From the NCBI RefSeq assembly GCF_004027225.2, contig NC_044282.2, positions 60,133,225 to 60,197,224 of the forward strand: a DNA stretch of 64,000 nt, read 5' to 3'. The notes beneath the pieces are model-generated. The model worked only from the letters and a program-made list of their open reading frames with translations. It was not told the DNA's origin and ran no database searches. The position numbers and the translations under genes were made by a program. Shown piece after piece: positions 12,776 to 23,961 of the stretch (position 1 is the first letter of the stretch; every line of letters begins with the position of its first letter). The stretch is from Strigops habroptila. Lineage: Eukaryota > Chordata > Aves > Psittaciformes > Psittacidae.

Positions 12776-13330
12776 ATAGAATAATATAAGGTGGAGGGGA
12801 GCTCTGGAGGTCATGTGGTCCAGCCAGCTGCTCAGAGCAGAGCAAACTTCAAAGTTAGATTGACTACTTTTCTTGCTTTTGGAACACCTTTACAATTTCT
12901 TCCTCCATGATATCCATGGCAATGATTTGCACTGTCTCGTTGCGTGTAGTGTGAAAGAATAATTTCTTTGTTCAGTGCATCATACTTCTGTATGTCATCT
13001 CCGTAGTTCTCTCTTCATCAGGACATTTACACTTTTGATATTGCTGTCATATATCCCCACATACTCCTCTCCTCCAATAGTGGAAGATTCCCAGTATAAT
13101 TACTGTCTCATTGTCTGAAAATGAGTCTCCAGTTTTCACCATCCTTGCTACCACCCTTTGTACCTCTTCTTGTCCTGTCTATGTGTGTGGAAACAGGGAC
13201 ACCAGCAGCATGCACAGTACCCAGCATGAAGTGCTCTTAAAACTGATACAGGAACCCACTGATTTTTGTCAGTGCCCATTCTAGCAAATCCTAATACTCA
13301 GTTTTCCTTCCCAACTGCTTCTGTACACAG
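12776..13330 (-). mobile_element. Old CR1 fragment(s)
   Basis: 12776-12860 matches a CR1 tail subtype (GAGCTCTGGAGGTCATGTGG, then CTGCTCAGAGCAGAGCAAAC). Beyond that only faint CR1-like text remains ('CCAGTTTTCACCATCCTTGC' near 13131). The right boundary is uncertain. Confidence 0.5.
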
Positions 13331-13394
13331 AGGTGACTTTTTTTTCTTTAGTGTTCTTTGGGAGCACCTCTTTCCTGGAAGGTGGAAGTAAGCT

Positions 13395-13545
13395 TGCAAT
13401 CACTGAGTCTTATTTGCCATCTGCTTACGCTGCCACTCAGTGCTGAGATCCTTCTGCCTTGCAGACTCTGTGCAGTCAGCTTTCATTTCAGTGCTCTGAA
13501 TCACCTTCTGTCATCATCAGAGCTCCCCAGGGAGCAGGGATCAGC
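13395..13545 (-). mobile_element. Ancient CR1/L3-like relic inside duplicated unit
   Basis: Reads like the antisense of an old amniote CR1 ('catctgcc..tt..gttgcccagtcactcagttttgtgagatcctt..', then a 'tcatcag' segment). The counterpart at 26995-27170 sits at the same offset from the second gene copy, so the relic predates the duplication. Confidence 0.5.
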
Positions 13546-13579
13546 CTATCTCCAACCCAGAATTAAGCACACTTGAGAC

Positions 13580-14373
13580 CCCAGAGCTGTCTGGAGGGTT
13601 TGTGAGGAAGAGGTGATGATCAAAGTGTCTGCAAGAGGTCGGCTCATCCAAGCTCCTGACACTCATCTCAGCTCCTCAGTGTCATGAGAGGCGGTGACAG
13701 AACAGGCTGCATTGAACATGGTGTTTGCTAAATTTATCCGAGGGATTTTTCAGTCATGGTTCCCAAGAGGGTGATACATGGACATCAGATCCTTCCCAAG
13801 CCAAGGCTACTCATACCAGTAGCCTCTCTCAGCTTGTCCAGCCCCTCATGAAGACAGGCCTAAGCAATGGCAGAAGACTTTATCGGTGCATTGTGGCTGT
13901 GGCTCAGCTCTATTGCATGCAATTGCATCCCTGCCAAAGATTGAGAAAGGCCTGAAGCCCTTTGATATTGATCTTGTTTCCTCAGAGGTCCCTCTGCCCC
14001 AGCAGATCTGTTCTATCTACTCACTGTTCACTCCTGGCACACTCAGTGGTTTTCATTTGAATTGGGTATTGATACCAGATGTGGGGACAGCAAAGTTTTG
14101 CCAACATACCCAGGTGCAGGGTGGAGGGGCCGGTGCTGTGCGGTGAACCATGAGAGGTCCCATGAGCAGCGAGACCTCCTCCAGCACCATCCTCTGCTCA
14201 GAAGCACACTATAAATGTGAGGATCCCCAGCCTTGCCACTCAGCAGAGTCCAGCTCAGGCTCTCTCCATCCCTTCTCTCTCCAGCCTCGCTGAGATCCTG
14301 CAGCAACTCCAGCCATGAGGTTCCTCTACCTTGTCTTCGCTGTCTTCCTGCTGGTCTCCCTGGCTGTCCCAGG
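13580..14373 (+). repeat. Left segment of ovodefensin A duplication, copy 1
   Basis: Aligns with 27230-28059 (for example AGGAAGAGGTGATGATCAAA, and GAACATGGTGTTTGCTAAA against GAACATGATGTTTGCTAAA). It is clearly diverged, with several gaps. It contains the upstream region, the TATA box and the signal exon of the first A gene. Confidence 0.85.
14210..14216 (+). promoter_or_regulatory. TATA box of ovodefensin A1
   Basis: TATAAAT, 99 bp before the ATG at 14315. The leader between them carries the CCAGCCTCGCTGAGATCCTG block shared with the A2 gene. A transcription start about 30 bp downstream is expected. Confidence 0.75.
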
Positions 14374-15653
14374 TAAGGGGGTGAATTGCATTAAAAGGTG
14401 AGCAGAGCAACGGTGGGAGAACCAGAGTGATGGGAATCAGGGTGAGCCATGCTCGATAGGCATCTTGAAGAAACCTGGTCTTTATTGGCTTTAAATGCTG
14501 TGATTTTATTGCCTTCATAAATGTGTCTAGTCCTTGTATATGCAGATGGGTGCTGGTCTCCTGCAAATGTGCGGATGACTTGGTTACCCCCAGGCTGTCT
14601 TTAATGGGGCTCTATGTTCATGTGCAGACAAATGAGTCTTTAAAGAAAAAAATCACTTTAAAATACTGTCAGAGGTACATTTAGGATGGTTTAGGAATTT
14701 TTTATACCTCTAGGTCAAGGTGAGCTGAGCCCTGCTGAAATGATTTTAGCCATGAAGCATCAAGTGAGAACTGGGTGTTTTTCAGAGGCACCAGCCTCCT
14801 GGATGTTTCAGTCCAGTTCTCAGTAATTTTAAAGTGCAGTGCTGACAAATAACCCTCCAGTTATAGTTGTTGCCTCCCTCTTCAATGAACAAAAGGGAGA
14901 TTTGGGGCTCAAAAGGGTTCCCAGTCCAATATCCATTCATATTTTTCCATATCCTAAAATAGCTGGGCATAATTTCCCAGCTCTTTTAGGACAACAGTAT
15001 CCCACCCTGGTGCCTTGTGTTTGGCATTTGAGCCTTATTTTAACACATGCAGGTCAGATTTCTGGTTACCACAGGAACTGTCACCTGAGACACCCTCCAT
15101 AGTTTTTGGAACACCAACTCAGTTTTTTTAAACTACTTTGGTGTTGTTTTTGCTGTTTTCCTCCAAGAACACTGATTCTGTCTCTGAAAGAAAGGTGCAA
15201 GACATCTGCGCAGTCTTGCATAGATGAGCATCTTTATGAACTTTGCTTTTGGGCTCCCTCTCAGGAGGCAAATGAATGTGCTTTCCTTGGCAGCATCTCT
15301 TTCCCAAACTGAACCCGTGTCATCAACTGGTCCTCTAGTCACAAACTGTGGGGAGAGGAATGCACCAGGGGTATCTCAGGCTTGTGCTCTTCAAGGTTCT
15401 TTCCTGCTTTGGGGATGGGCTTGTTCCACACTTCTACCCAGAGGTGATGGGAGGGCAAGTCAGTAGCACAGAGACATCTCTCCTGATCCAACCACTCTCC
15501 CTCTGTCTCCCCCTTGCAGGCTATGGGCAGATCAGGAAGCACTGCCCCAAGGTGGGCTACTGCTCCAGCAAGTGCTCCAAGGCGGACGTGTGGTCCTTCT
15601 CCTCCGACTGCAAGTACTACTGCTGCCTCCCGCCCGGCTGGAAGGGGAAATAG
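14315..15653 (+). CDS. OvoDA: Ovodefensin, gallin-type (copy A1)
   Basis: Two coding exons, 14315-14372 and 15520-15653, encode 63 residues. Exon 1 gives the secretion signal MRFLYLVFAVFLLVSLAVPG and ends phase 1 at GTAAGG. Exon 2 follows CCCTTGCAG and gives a cationic mature peptide with cysteines spaced CX5CX3CX11CX3CC, exactly the gallin (OvoDA) pattern; segments HCPKVGYCSSKCSK and CKYYCCLPPGWKGK closely resemble chicken gallin. Known ovodefensins are secreted by oviduct into egg white, bind by three disulfides and have antibacterial activity. Splicing is read from GT/AG sites, the conserved phase and the paralogues. The mature exon and 3' UTR are nearly identical to A2. No damage seen; looks functional. 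Confidence 0.93.
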
Positions 15654-15856
15654 GAGCTGCAAAGGAAGCCCCTGGGGAAGAGGAGGCACCGCGGTGGCTT
15701 TGGGAGCAGCTTCTCAACTGCCCAACCCAATTGTCACCCCCTCCTCTCTATAAATAAAAAGAGAAAAAAAGGAGATGGAACTTCAGTGTGTGGTGTGGTT
15801 ACTGGTGTCCCCATGATCCCATATAAAGCATTAGCACAGGTTCTCCAAGCACAGCC
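15466..15856 (+). repeat. Near-identical tract shared with 28985-29375
   Basis: 391 bp compared base by base with the second copy show one difference (C at 15578, T at 29097; a silent Ser codon). The tract starts 54 bp before the mature exon and ends about 100 bp past the polyadenylation signal. Outside it similarity drops at once on both sides. Confidence 0.95.
15753..15758 (+). promoter_or_regulatory. Polyadenylation signal of ovodefensin A1
   Basis: AATAAA about 100 bp after the stop codon, followed by an A-rich run and then a GTGTGTGGTGTGGTT element typical of a downstream GU-rich site. Confidence 0.85.
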
Positions 15857-15859
15857 GAA

Positions 15860-16369
15860 GAGGCCCATTAGCAGCTCATTTCATTGTTCTTTTTGTACAG
15901 AATCCATACAAAAGTGCTAAACATATGGAGTTTTCCTTTCTGGTTCCCACAGTGGATTCAGTCAATGGTGGGTGAAAAAGGTCTGGTTGGAATAACACAC
16001 CTGAGCCTCATAGCAAAACCCAAGGGTCTCATGTGTGGGAAGGAACCTGGCTTAGTCCTGGGTCTCAAAAAAACAGTATCCATCCGAGATACTGGCAAGA
16101 CTCTTGTTACCATGTCTGGGTAACGAGCAGGAAGGGATGGCTGCAGTGCTTACACACTCCCTTCAGAATCTTCCAAAGACCTTCTCTAGAAAGGATCTTT
16201 GGGAGAGCATCATTCATGTCCCGTAGTTCCCAGATACTTCTCTGCCGAGACCACCTACAACAGCATCTCTTTGAGTCATTCACAGGTGCCTGTGAATACA
16301 GCAGCCCTAGCAGGTCATGTAAAGGGCCTATCTGCAGCAGCCTTTTCTGATGTGATGATTATGTCCACC
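15860..16369. other. Gene-free interval
   Basis: Nothing recognised, although 16170-16369 could belong to the repeat that follows. Confidence 0.3.
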
Positions 16370-16815
16370 CTCATCTTTCTTGGCCACAGCTCCTGCAGAG
16401 CCTGCTCCAGCACAAGCTTCCCACAGGGTCAGTCTCTTTCCTGCTCTGACGTGGGATCCTCCCTGGTCTGCAGGGGGATATCCATGGGCTGCAGGGAAAT
16501 CTCTGCTCCAGTGCCTGGAACAGCTTCTCCCCTCCTTCTTCACTGATCTGGGTGTCTGCAGAGCTGCTGCTCTCACATATTCTCACTCTTCCAGTTGCTG
16601 TTGCACAGCAGGGTTTTTTTCCACTTCTTAAACACATTATCCCAGAGTCAGTGTCACTGTCACTGATGGGCTCAGCCTTGGCCAGTGGTGGGTCTGTCTT
16701 GGAGCCGGCTGCATTGTCTCTGTTGGACATGGGGGAAGCTTCTGGCAGCTTCTAACAGAAGCCACCCCTGTAGCACCCCCTGGTACCAAAAGCTTGCCAT
16801 GCAAACCCAATACAA
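16370..16815. mobile_element. Relic of an avian endogenous-retrovirus-type LTR
   Basis: The text running from GGTCAGTCTCTTTCCTGCTC to CCATGCAAACCCAATACA resembles an LTR-type repeat I know from songbird sequence, with pieces such as CTGATGGGCTCAGCCTTGGC and AAGCCACCCCTGTAGCACCC. Only the LTR-like part is seen and no internal genes lie alongside, so a solo LTR remnant of moderate age is likely. The exact family is uncertain and rests on memory of the repeat. Confidence 0.45.
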
Positions 16816-18829
16816 ACTTCCATATAAAGAACTGGGTCATTGTCTGTTTAGTGATGTCCTGTTTCATGTTCCTGTGTCCTAGCTGTGGTTTTGTGAGTGC
16901 TGGTAATGATCAGGTCTGCTGAAATCTTGTAGCATCTGAAGGTGTCCCTGGATTGTGGGGAGAAAGATCCACAAGGTTGGAGAAACCCAAGAATTATAAG
17001 GGAACACAATGCAACAAAGCAGGGACTTGTAAAAGTGAAAAATGTAGATAGAGGGACCTAAAAGGGAGCACTGAGAGACCACCTAGTAATGACCAGCAGT
17101 TGCAGAAGGCATTCAAGGAGCTACCTACAAGCAGGATAAACCCACACTGGCCTGTGGCAAGCTTCCATCTCCTTCTCTTCCAGTAAATACATAGACAGCC
17201 TGAATAAAGCCAATACCATTTCTGATGAACTCTCTGGACCTTGGATGAGGAATTAATATAACCAAAATCTCTGCAGCAGATTAGAAAAGGGGCTGCGAGC
17301 TGCCCGCTTCATTTTCCCTAGGAAAGGAACAATTTGGGGAACAGAACACATCTCTGACATCAGCTCTGACTGGTGAACTTTGGTGTTGTCAAAATACCTT
17401 CTCACCAACTCTGGAGGAACTATAGCTCTCTCTGTTAGACAATTAGGCCACTGTTAATAATCTCTCTTAGGATGTTCTGTGGTCTAGGACTTGATTTGGT
17501 GTATGTGAGCCCAAGTATCTTACAAGACACCTGTGTGTCTTGGTACGCTGAAATCATTGTGGAAATTCTCACTCTTTCAGAAAAGGATCCTTCCTCAGTC
17601 ATCATCTGTATTTCCCTTCTAATACATTTACTTTGACCAGTGAATTTAGTAAGAAAAGTAAAAGAAAAGTGAAGGGCTTTAGACTTGGGGTTCACAGGGC
17701 TCCAGGCAAATCTGGAAAAGAAACCATATTTTTCAGTGAGAAAACAGAGAAACCCTCATATTTATAGACTGCAACAGAACATGTGCAGGAGTGGAATAAC
17801 GAAGTGAACATGAATTGCTCGTTTTTCATTTAAAACCACGTCACTTTAATGCAGTCATTTATTCACCCCTCTTGTGTGAAGCTTTCATAGCATTCCACAT
17901 CTTGAAAGGACAGGTATTTGAAGAAAAAAACGCTTTGTCTTTCATATGTCTTTCAGCCAGAGTAACTTGAGGAATTATGGTAAGTACCAATTAAAACAGC
18001 ACCATAAATTGCAGATTCAAAGGAAAGGGTGTTTTTCTGAGCACCTCTTCTAGAAGCTGTAGGGTGATAATAAATGGGATCCTGGTTGTAAGAATTACTT
18101 TTTCCCACTGCTTTCCTCTATATCTTATTTTGAGTGAAATATGACTTCCACAGAAGCATTTTAAAGGAAACAAGCTGCACAGAGCAGCAAAAACCCACTT
18201 TCCACACAAATCTGGAGTTACCATATTGTCTGGTGCTGTAGATTTTAAAGATCTGTCTCTTCTTGTAGCGACAGTCAGTACATCTGCCCTGGAAGAAAGA
18301 GGAATGCCAGGCATAATGAAAACGTCTGGTCCAATGATTCGTGTTAATATGCCCATCTGCTTCTCTGTCACTCGTACCTACCTATAGTCACAGACTGCAA
18401 TCGGGGCAGAGCCTGCACCGGCTTTTCTTGCATTAGGACATGGACCTTTCTGCTGGGGTGCAGCTTGTATAAATAACAAAGCAATGACCCATCAGGGCTT
18501 TTTCTAGTTGATGCTTCCCTGATATGAGGGAGGCTGAAGGATCACCAGATCCTCAGGTTTCACTCTTGGAATGGCACATAGAAGTTTTGGTGCTTCTAAC
18601 TCTTCCTTCTTCTTGCACGTGGGCATTAGCTGTCATTAAAAGGAAACAAACACTTTCTCTGAAATGGGAAAATCATTAAAGAGCAGATAAAGGGTCCCAA
18701 AATGTGCGCCTGGAATTCCCAAACAAGTGTAACGATGCCGTTCCCCGCACTCTCTTCCTCTCCTGATTACTTGAATCCCAGTCTCTACTGGGCAATGAAA
18801 TAGCCAACAGAGAGCCATTCATTTGGCAT
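16816..18829. other. Gene-free interval
   Basis: AT-rich sequence with only short frames. No gene, RNA or confident repeat recognised. Confidence 0.35.
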
Positions 18830-19230
18830 ATAAAATTAGTTTGATTTTTCCTATGTGCATCACTCTACATGGATCTGCACTGAATTTCATCAGCCAGTTT
18901 GTGAGCCAGCCACACAAAACAGTGAGGTCCTTCCATAGCCATCACATTTATTACCCTGAGCAATGCAGCTCCAGTAACAAATCTTGCCACCTTCCCATTC
19001 AACCACTCTTCCAGACCTTTTTATGATCAAATTTACCACTGTAGTCCCAACAATGACCTCCCCCAGTGCTGCCCATGATCTCACTCTCAGGCAACTTGGC
19101 CCCATAGTGCTGGTCCCTGCCCTCTGCATCCCAGTCTCTCTGGTGCTCAAATCCACTGCCTCCTTCAGGGAGTATTAGCAGGTTTTTAGGACAGAATTTC
19201 CTGGTTTTCCTCCATGTTATTAATTTATAA
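18830..19230 (-). mobile_element. Ancient CR1/L3-like relic
   Basis: Antisense text follows an old amniote CR1: 'TGCACTGAATTTCATCAGCC', 'GTTTGTGAGCCAGCCACACA', 'GTGAGGTCCTTCC', 'AAATCTTGCCACCTTCCCAT', 'CCAGACCTTTTTATGATCAA'. Highly diverged. Confidence 0.6.
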
Positions 19231-20679
19231 CTGGTATGTTCCTGGCTTGCAATCCTGTAGGACATTTTCAGTGTAGGTTTGGGTTTTGGGGGGTTTTTTG
19301 TTGGGTTTTTTTTTTTTTCATAACTTTAGCATCTCTCCATCTTTGCACAGTAGATTTTTGTTAAGCAATAGATCACACACTGCCATCAGGAGGACACCTA
19401 TTTAATCCTTGAATTCCCATAGGAGTTTTTTGGGGAAAAAGATCTGGGTGATTGTTTGATTTGTTGTTGTTTATTCCCCCTCTTCCACCTCTTTTACATT
19501 TAAGACAAATCCTTTGATGAGTCCCCACAAAGGAAAGCTCAGTATGAAATCTTCCCTTCTTTCTTTTAAGGTGAACTCAGCTGCCGATATTTCATTTAGC
19601 ATCCATGGAGTGGCCTTAGCTTTTATTAGCTTTACAGCTCTAACCATTTCCTGCCCTATGTGCTCCTCATCAGGCTTCCTGTTCCTGATGTGTTTGAAAA
19701 ATAAAGACTTCTTTTAAGAGGTTTCTGTGCCTTTTGCAAGTTCTTTCTACAATTCTCTGCTGAGTGCATTATTGTGTTTTACACTTTGTCAGGCACAGTT
19801 GATTATCTTTTCTACTTTTTGTGTTTGGACACAATTTTAGCTGCTTCTTTCTAACAACCACCCTCATCCCACTGTTCTGCTATGACCTTTTCTTCTGCTC
19901 TTTCTCAGGGTTTTTTTTAATAGGTGTCATACATTTTCTCCGAGTCTCCGATATAGTGGCCTTAAATAGCTCCCACAGTGCTTGCAAAAAATCTATTTGC
20001 AAGGGTTTAAGTCTTTTTAGCTGTCCCTTTTGTCTTCTTTTTAACAATTTCCCCATTTTTATGTAGCTTCCTTACTGAAATTAAGCAGAGAAGTAGTGGC
20101 CTTTTCATCCCTTGTTGGATGTGGAGTGTAAGTACCATATGATCTGTGCTGCAGAGTAGCTCTCCCAGGATAAAACTCTGAACCAAGCACAGTATGTTAT
20201 TCAGAACTGATTGCTGTTTATCTGTTATTTAGCATACCAAAGGCAGTGCTGAGAAATCAGTTGTTATGTCTTTGTCTCCTAGTGCTAGGTCAGTGAGACT
20301 GTAGCTGGTGTTTTCTCTCTGTAAACATATGAAAACACTGTAATTCAGTAATTATCAGTACTGGCTTGGTAAGGTATAAATATTCAACTATTTCTCGTGT
20401 AAAAGATGCTTTCCAAGACATAAATCTGCTTCTTGGCATAGCTAGAATTTGTAATATGAACAAATTTAAATTAGAGAGAGATCATATTTTTAGCGCACAT
20501 GCCATGTCTTCAAGAGCTTCTCTACTACAGGGAGCGCTGGGTTCCTCTGGAGAATCCAATCTTCTGCTGATAGAAGAGGTGGGATCTGGAGATGAAGGAG
20601 AAGATGAAGCATGTCTCCCTCCCTCCTTGCATTACACCCATGTCAAATCCCAGTCTGAAATCCCCAAAACAGGACCCAT
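19231..20679. other. Gene-free interval with G/T-rich run
   Basis: 19276-19320 is a low-complexity T/G run ending in poly-T. 19500-20060 is pyrimidine-rich and may be an eroded antisense LINE coding region, but I could not match it to a family. 20160-20360 appears unique. Confidence 0.35.
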
Positions 20680-21080
20680 AGAATCACAGAGTCACAGAAT
20701 CATTTAGGTTGGAAAAGACATTTAAGATCATCGAGTCCAACTGTTAACCCAGCACTGCAAAGTCCACCACTAAACCATGTCCCTGAACACCACATTTACA
20801 TGTCTGTTAAACACCTCCAGGGATGGTGACTCCACCACAGCCCTGGGCAGCCTGTTCCAATGCTTGACAACCCTCTCATTGAAGAAGTTTTTCCTCATAC
20901 CCAACCTAAACCTCCCCTGGCGCAGCTTGAGGCCATTACCTCTTGTCCTATCACTTGTTAATTGGGAGAAGAGATTGACCCCCACCTCACTACAACCTCC
21001 TTTCAGGTAGTTGTAGAGAGCGATAAGGTCCCTCCTGAGCCTCCTTTTCTCCAGGGTAAACAACCCCATGTCTTCCCTCC
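20680..21080 (-). mobile_element. CR1 LINE, tail plus ORF2 C-terminus
   Basis: Reversed tail (AGAATCATTTAGGTTGGAAA) followed by uninterrupted antisense coding for the ORF2 C-terminus: [60 protein letters not shown], ending near 20770. It is 5'-truncated near 21080. The open frame marks a younger copy than 12115-12560. Confidence 0.92.
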
Positions 21081-23120
21081 TGTTTAGTGCAGTTGGAGGG
21101 TCCCTGTACTCCCCAAAAGCTGCCACAAGGTGCCCCAGGAAGATGCACAGCTGCAGATAACAGAGGCAGTAACAGGGGAGAACAGTCGTTCTCCTAACAA
21201 AAGAAACTGAAAATAAACTACTGGTGCTGGAAACTTTCTTTAGCTGCAGAAACATTTTGAAACCTGGAGATGCAGCAGAGCAAGAGACACCACTTCAAAA
21301 CCTGTTTTGTAGTTCCTTCGCTTTCACCTGGCTTTTCATTCCCTCACATAATTCTTACTTTTTTCTTGGGGAAAAACAGGCAAGAAACAGTAAAAGTTGT
21401 TGTTGTTCAGTGTTTCCTTTTGAAATTTTTATTATTTTATCAAAATTTCAACCTCGTATGTCTGTGAACTTTTGTTACTAACACATGGTTATTTCAGGTG
21501 AATTTCCCTTCTTTCATACCCTGTTGTACAGGGTCAGGTGAAGCTTGAAGTCTGTGGCTCTTGATGGGCCATCCTGTCCCAAGTGTCACATTTGCCTGCT
21601 GCCTATCCCTGCCTGACCTCAGCCTCCATAGACTAGATGTTAACCCCCTCACACCCAGTATCTCACACTATGCACCTCATTTGAAAACAGACTCATTCCT
21701 CTTAAGAACAAAAATATCAAGAGAAATCCCTCAGCTTTATCAGGATTCCTGTATCCCTGGTCAGTCTTTAAACTGATAAAGTTTTTAAAGTTATCAAATT
21801 ACACATTTATTCTATGTGCTATGGATAAAATAAAGGAGCATAAAGCTGCTCACTAGGTTATATCCGTTTCGCCAAAATTGCCTGGTGCACAGTCATTTGC
21901 ACTGCAGTGGTTGGCAGTGAGCCCCTTGCAGCACGTTACGCTGCCCATACAGACACAAAGGGTGGATTCACCTCTCTGGTTGTCAGCAAAGACATGCCTG
22001 CAGGCACTGTGTATTCAGACTCCCATTACAATCAGAGGCATTTTGAACAAGGCAGAAATTAGCCTTAGGAAGAAATTACTTCCACCACCACCACCCCCCC
22101 CCCCCCCCCCCCGTGTACTGGTTGTAATGCCAAAATCTCTGCTGACCACAAAGGATGCTGCAGAAGAGAGGAGGCACAGACCTTTCCCCTGCAGAAATTA
22201 AGCAGTCTTTCTGTAAGAGGGAGTGGTCTGTACCTCCTCTCTTCTTTTGCAGTATCCTTCAGTCCAGTGAATACCAGTGCACCCTTTCCCTGGGCTTGAA
22301 AGGACCCATGACTGAAAACTTACTCTATTTCCTGGAGGGTTTCAGAGAAACAGGGCTGTTTTGTGTCCCATGAGCCAGTTAGGGAGTTGACCCTTTCTGA
22401 CACGAACATTTCACCCTCCAGTATTGCTCCTGATGCTTGTCTGACTGCCCTTTGCCAGGGTGCTCTGAGCCAACCAACACTAGACTGCTCCATTTTTCCC
22501 TGCAGAAAGCCTGGAGTGAATGGTTTATCATAGGGAACAGGACACCGAAGAAATCACCTTGTCTGTTCTTCCATTATCAGTGACTCCCACCGGAATAATC
22601 TGGTCACTGGCTATGTTGAATTGTTACCTGCTTTATGCAAGGGTGTCCAGAACTGCCATGGGACCACAAAACCTGAGGGCTGCACTGGGATAAGGATGCT
22701 TTATAGGGACCCCAGGAATGGGATTTTGGGGGTGCAAGGAGAATGCGGTGGCTCCAGTCTCTACCCATCCCCAGTCGGACTGAGGTCCCCAGTGCAGCGG
22801 CTGGATGGGACTGATGGGGACTTGGGGGCTGTTGTGTCCCCTAAAACTAAACTAGGTTGCAATTTGTGGAGAAGGTAGACAAAATATCAGTCAATTGGCT
22901 CTTCCCCAGGCTTCGTCACCACCCTGCTTTGAAGCAATGGGACAATGGGAAAATCTTAAATCCTGTTCTCTTCCCGTGTATCACTTTGGTGTCATGGGTG
23001 TGGGGCTGTCAGAGGTGTGTATTGATCACAGTTCAGAGAGGTCTGGCTGCAGAACCTCTCCTGGCATTCCCCACCCAGGAGGTGAATGAACCACACAGCA
23101 CACAGAAATCGTATCTGCCC
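21081..23120. other. Gene-free interval
   Basis: No gene recognised. It includes a poly-C tract at 22094-22112. The segment 22600-23100, G-rich and just past the end of the minus-strand ovodefensin, may hold its downstream flank. Confidence 0.35.
22082..22112. repeat. (CCA)n then 19-nt poly-C
   Basis: CCACCACCACCA leads directly into an uninterrupted run of 19 C. Unstable and easily mis-sequenced. Confidence 0.95.
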
Positions 23121-23123
23121 ATC

Positions 23124-23129
23124 TTTACT
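23124..23129 (-). promoter_or_regulatory. Possible polyadenylation signal, subtype-B minus gene
   Basis: The minus strand reads AGTAAA, a known variant hexamer, about 100 bp after the stop codon. No AATAAA is seen in the first 150 bp, so this is the best candidate. Confidence 0.4.
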
Positions 23130-23226
23130 TCAAAGCAGTGAACACCGTGTCTGTCACACCATGAATACAGTGCTGGGAGCTCCACTGCGAGTGCTGCTCT
23201 TCCTCCATGGCTGGGCACTTTCACAA

Positions 23227-23869
23227 TCATTTTCCTTTTTTGGGTGGTGGGATGCAGCAGTACATCTTCCCGCAGGATTGGCTGAAAGTCCACTCATCCC
23301 TCTTGGCACACATGTGGGAACAGTACCCACCACAACTGCCCTTGGACTGCCCATACCCTGTGATGGGAAGGAGAGAGAAATGGGTTGAAAGAGAAGACAT
23401 CAGGTATCATAGGAGGGCAGATCCCCAGAAGTTATCTCCTTGCTGGTTCCAGGGTGGTACTGATGCACAGGGTACCTTCAGGTTCAGACCAACATAGAAT
23501 AGGACCTATGCTTTCTGTCCCCATTGAGCTGGATTCCTAAAAGTCATCCCTCTACATATGTCAGCACTGCAGCTTGCTGGCAAGATGTGCAGGACACACA
23601 GGCTTTTGCAGTGTTGCATTCATCTTACTTCAAATCTGTTGTGCGAGGTTGCGTAAACCATCAGCCAGAGCCAGCCGCGGGTAGCTGATCTCCACCGCAA
23701 ACCCGGGTGAGATGAACCACCTCCCACCACCCCAATGTAAAAAGGCTGGAGAGGGGACAACAACCCATTCCCGAGCCTCACTTTCTTCACCCCCATTCAT
23801 TGCCATCTTACCTGGGGTGGCCAAGGAGAAAAGCAGGAGCACAGCAAAAACCACACAGAGCACCTTCAT
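23227..23869 (-). CDS. OvoDB: Ovodefensin, subtype B (minus strand)
   Basis: Two coding exons, complement 23812-23869 and 23227-23357, encode 62 residues. The signal exon gives MKVLCVVFAVLLLFSLATPG and ends phase 1 at GTAAGA. The mature exon follows CATCACAG and encodes YGQSKGSCGGYCSHMCAKRD, then EWTFSQSCGKMYCCIPPPKK, then GK. Cysteine spacing is CX3CX3CX11CX4CC, the second ovodefensin spacing class. The peptide is cationic (the tail holds three of its lysines) and secreted; the family is oviduct-expressed and antimicrobial. It is the only intact family member here on the minus strand. Intron 454 bp. A decayed relative with the same promoter lies at 10105-10748. No damage seen. Confidence 0.9.
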
Positions 23870-23953
23870 GTCTGGAGGCTAGCAGAGACCTCAGCACACT
23901 GGGAGCAAAGTGGGTGTGAGATGGCCACAGTGGGGAACTTCGGAGGTCCTGGG

Positions 23954-23960
23954 TTTTATA
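23954..23960 (-). promoter_or_regulatory. TATA box of minus-strand ovodefensin B
   Basis: The minus strand reads TATAAAA within CTCTATAAAACCC, 85 bp before the ATG. The same CTCTATAAAACCC string is the TATA region of the A2 gene at 27893. Confidence 0.82.
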
Positions 23961-23961
23961 G

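Noticed and set aside
20770-21255. 161-residue minus frame as a host gene
   Set aside because: Its C-terminal two thirds are the CR1 ORF2 end ([18 protein letters not shown]), so it is LINE coding sequence, not a host gene.
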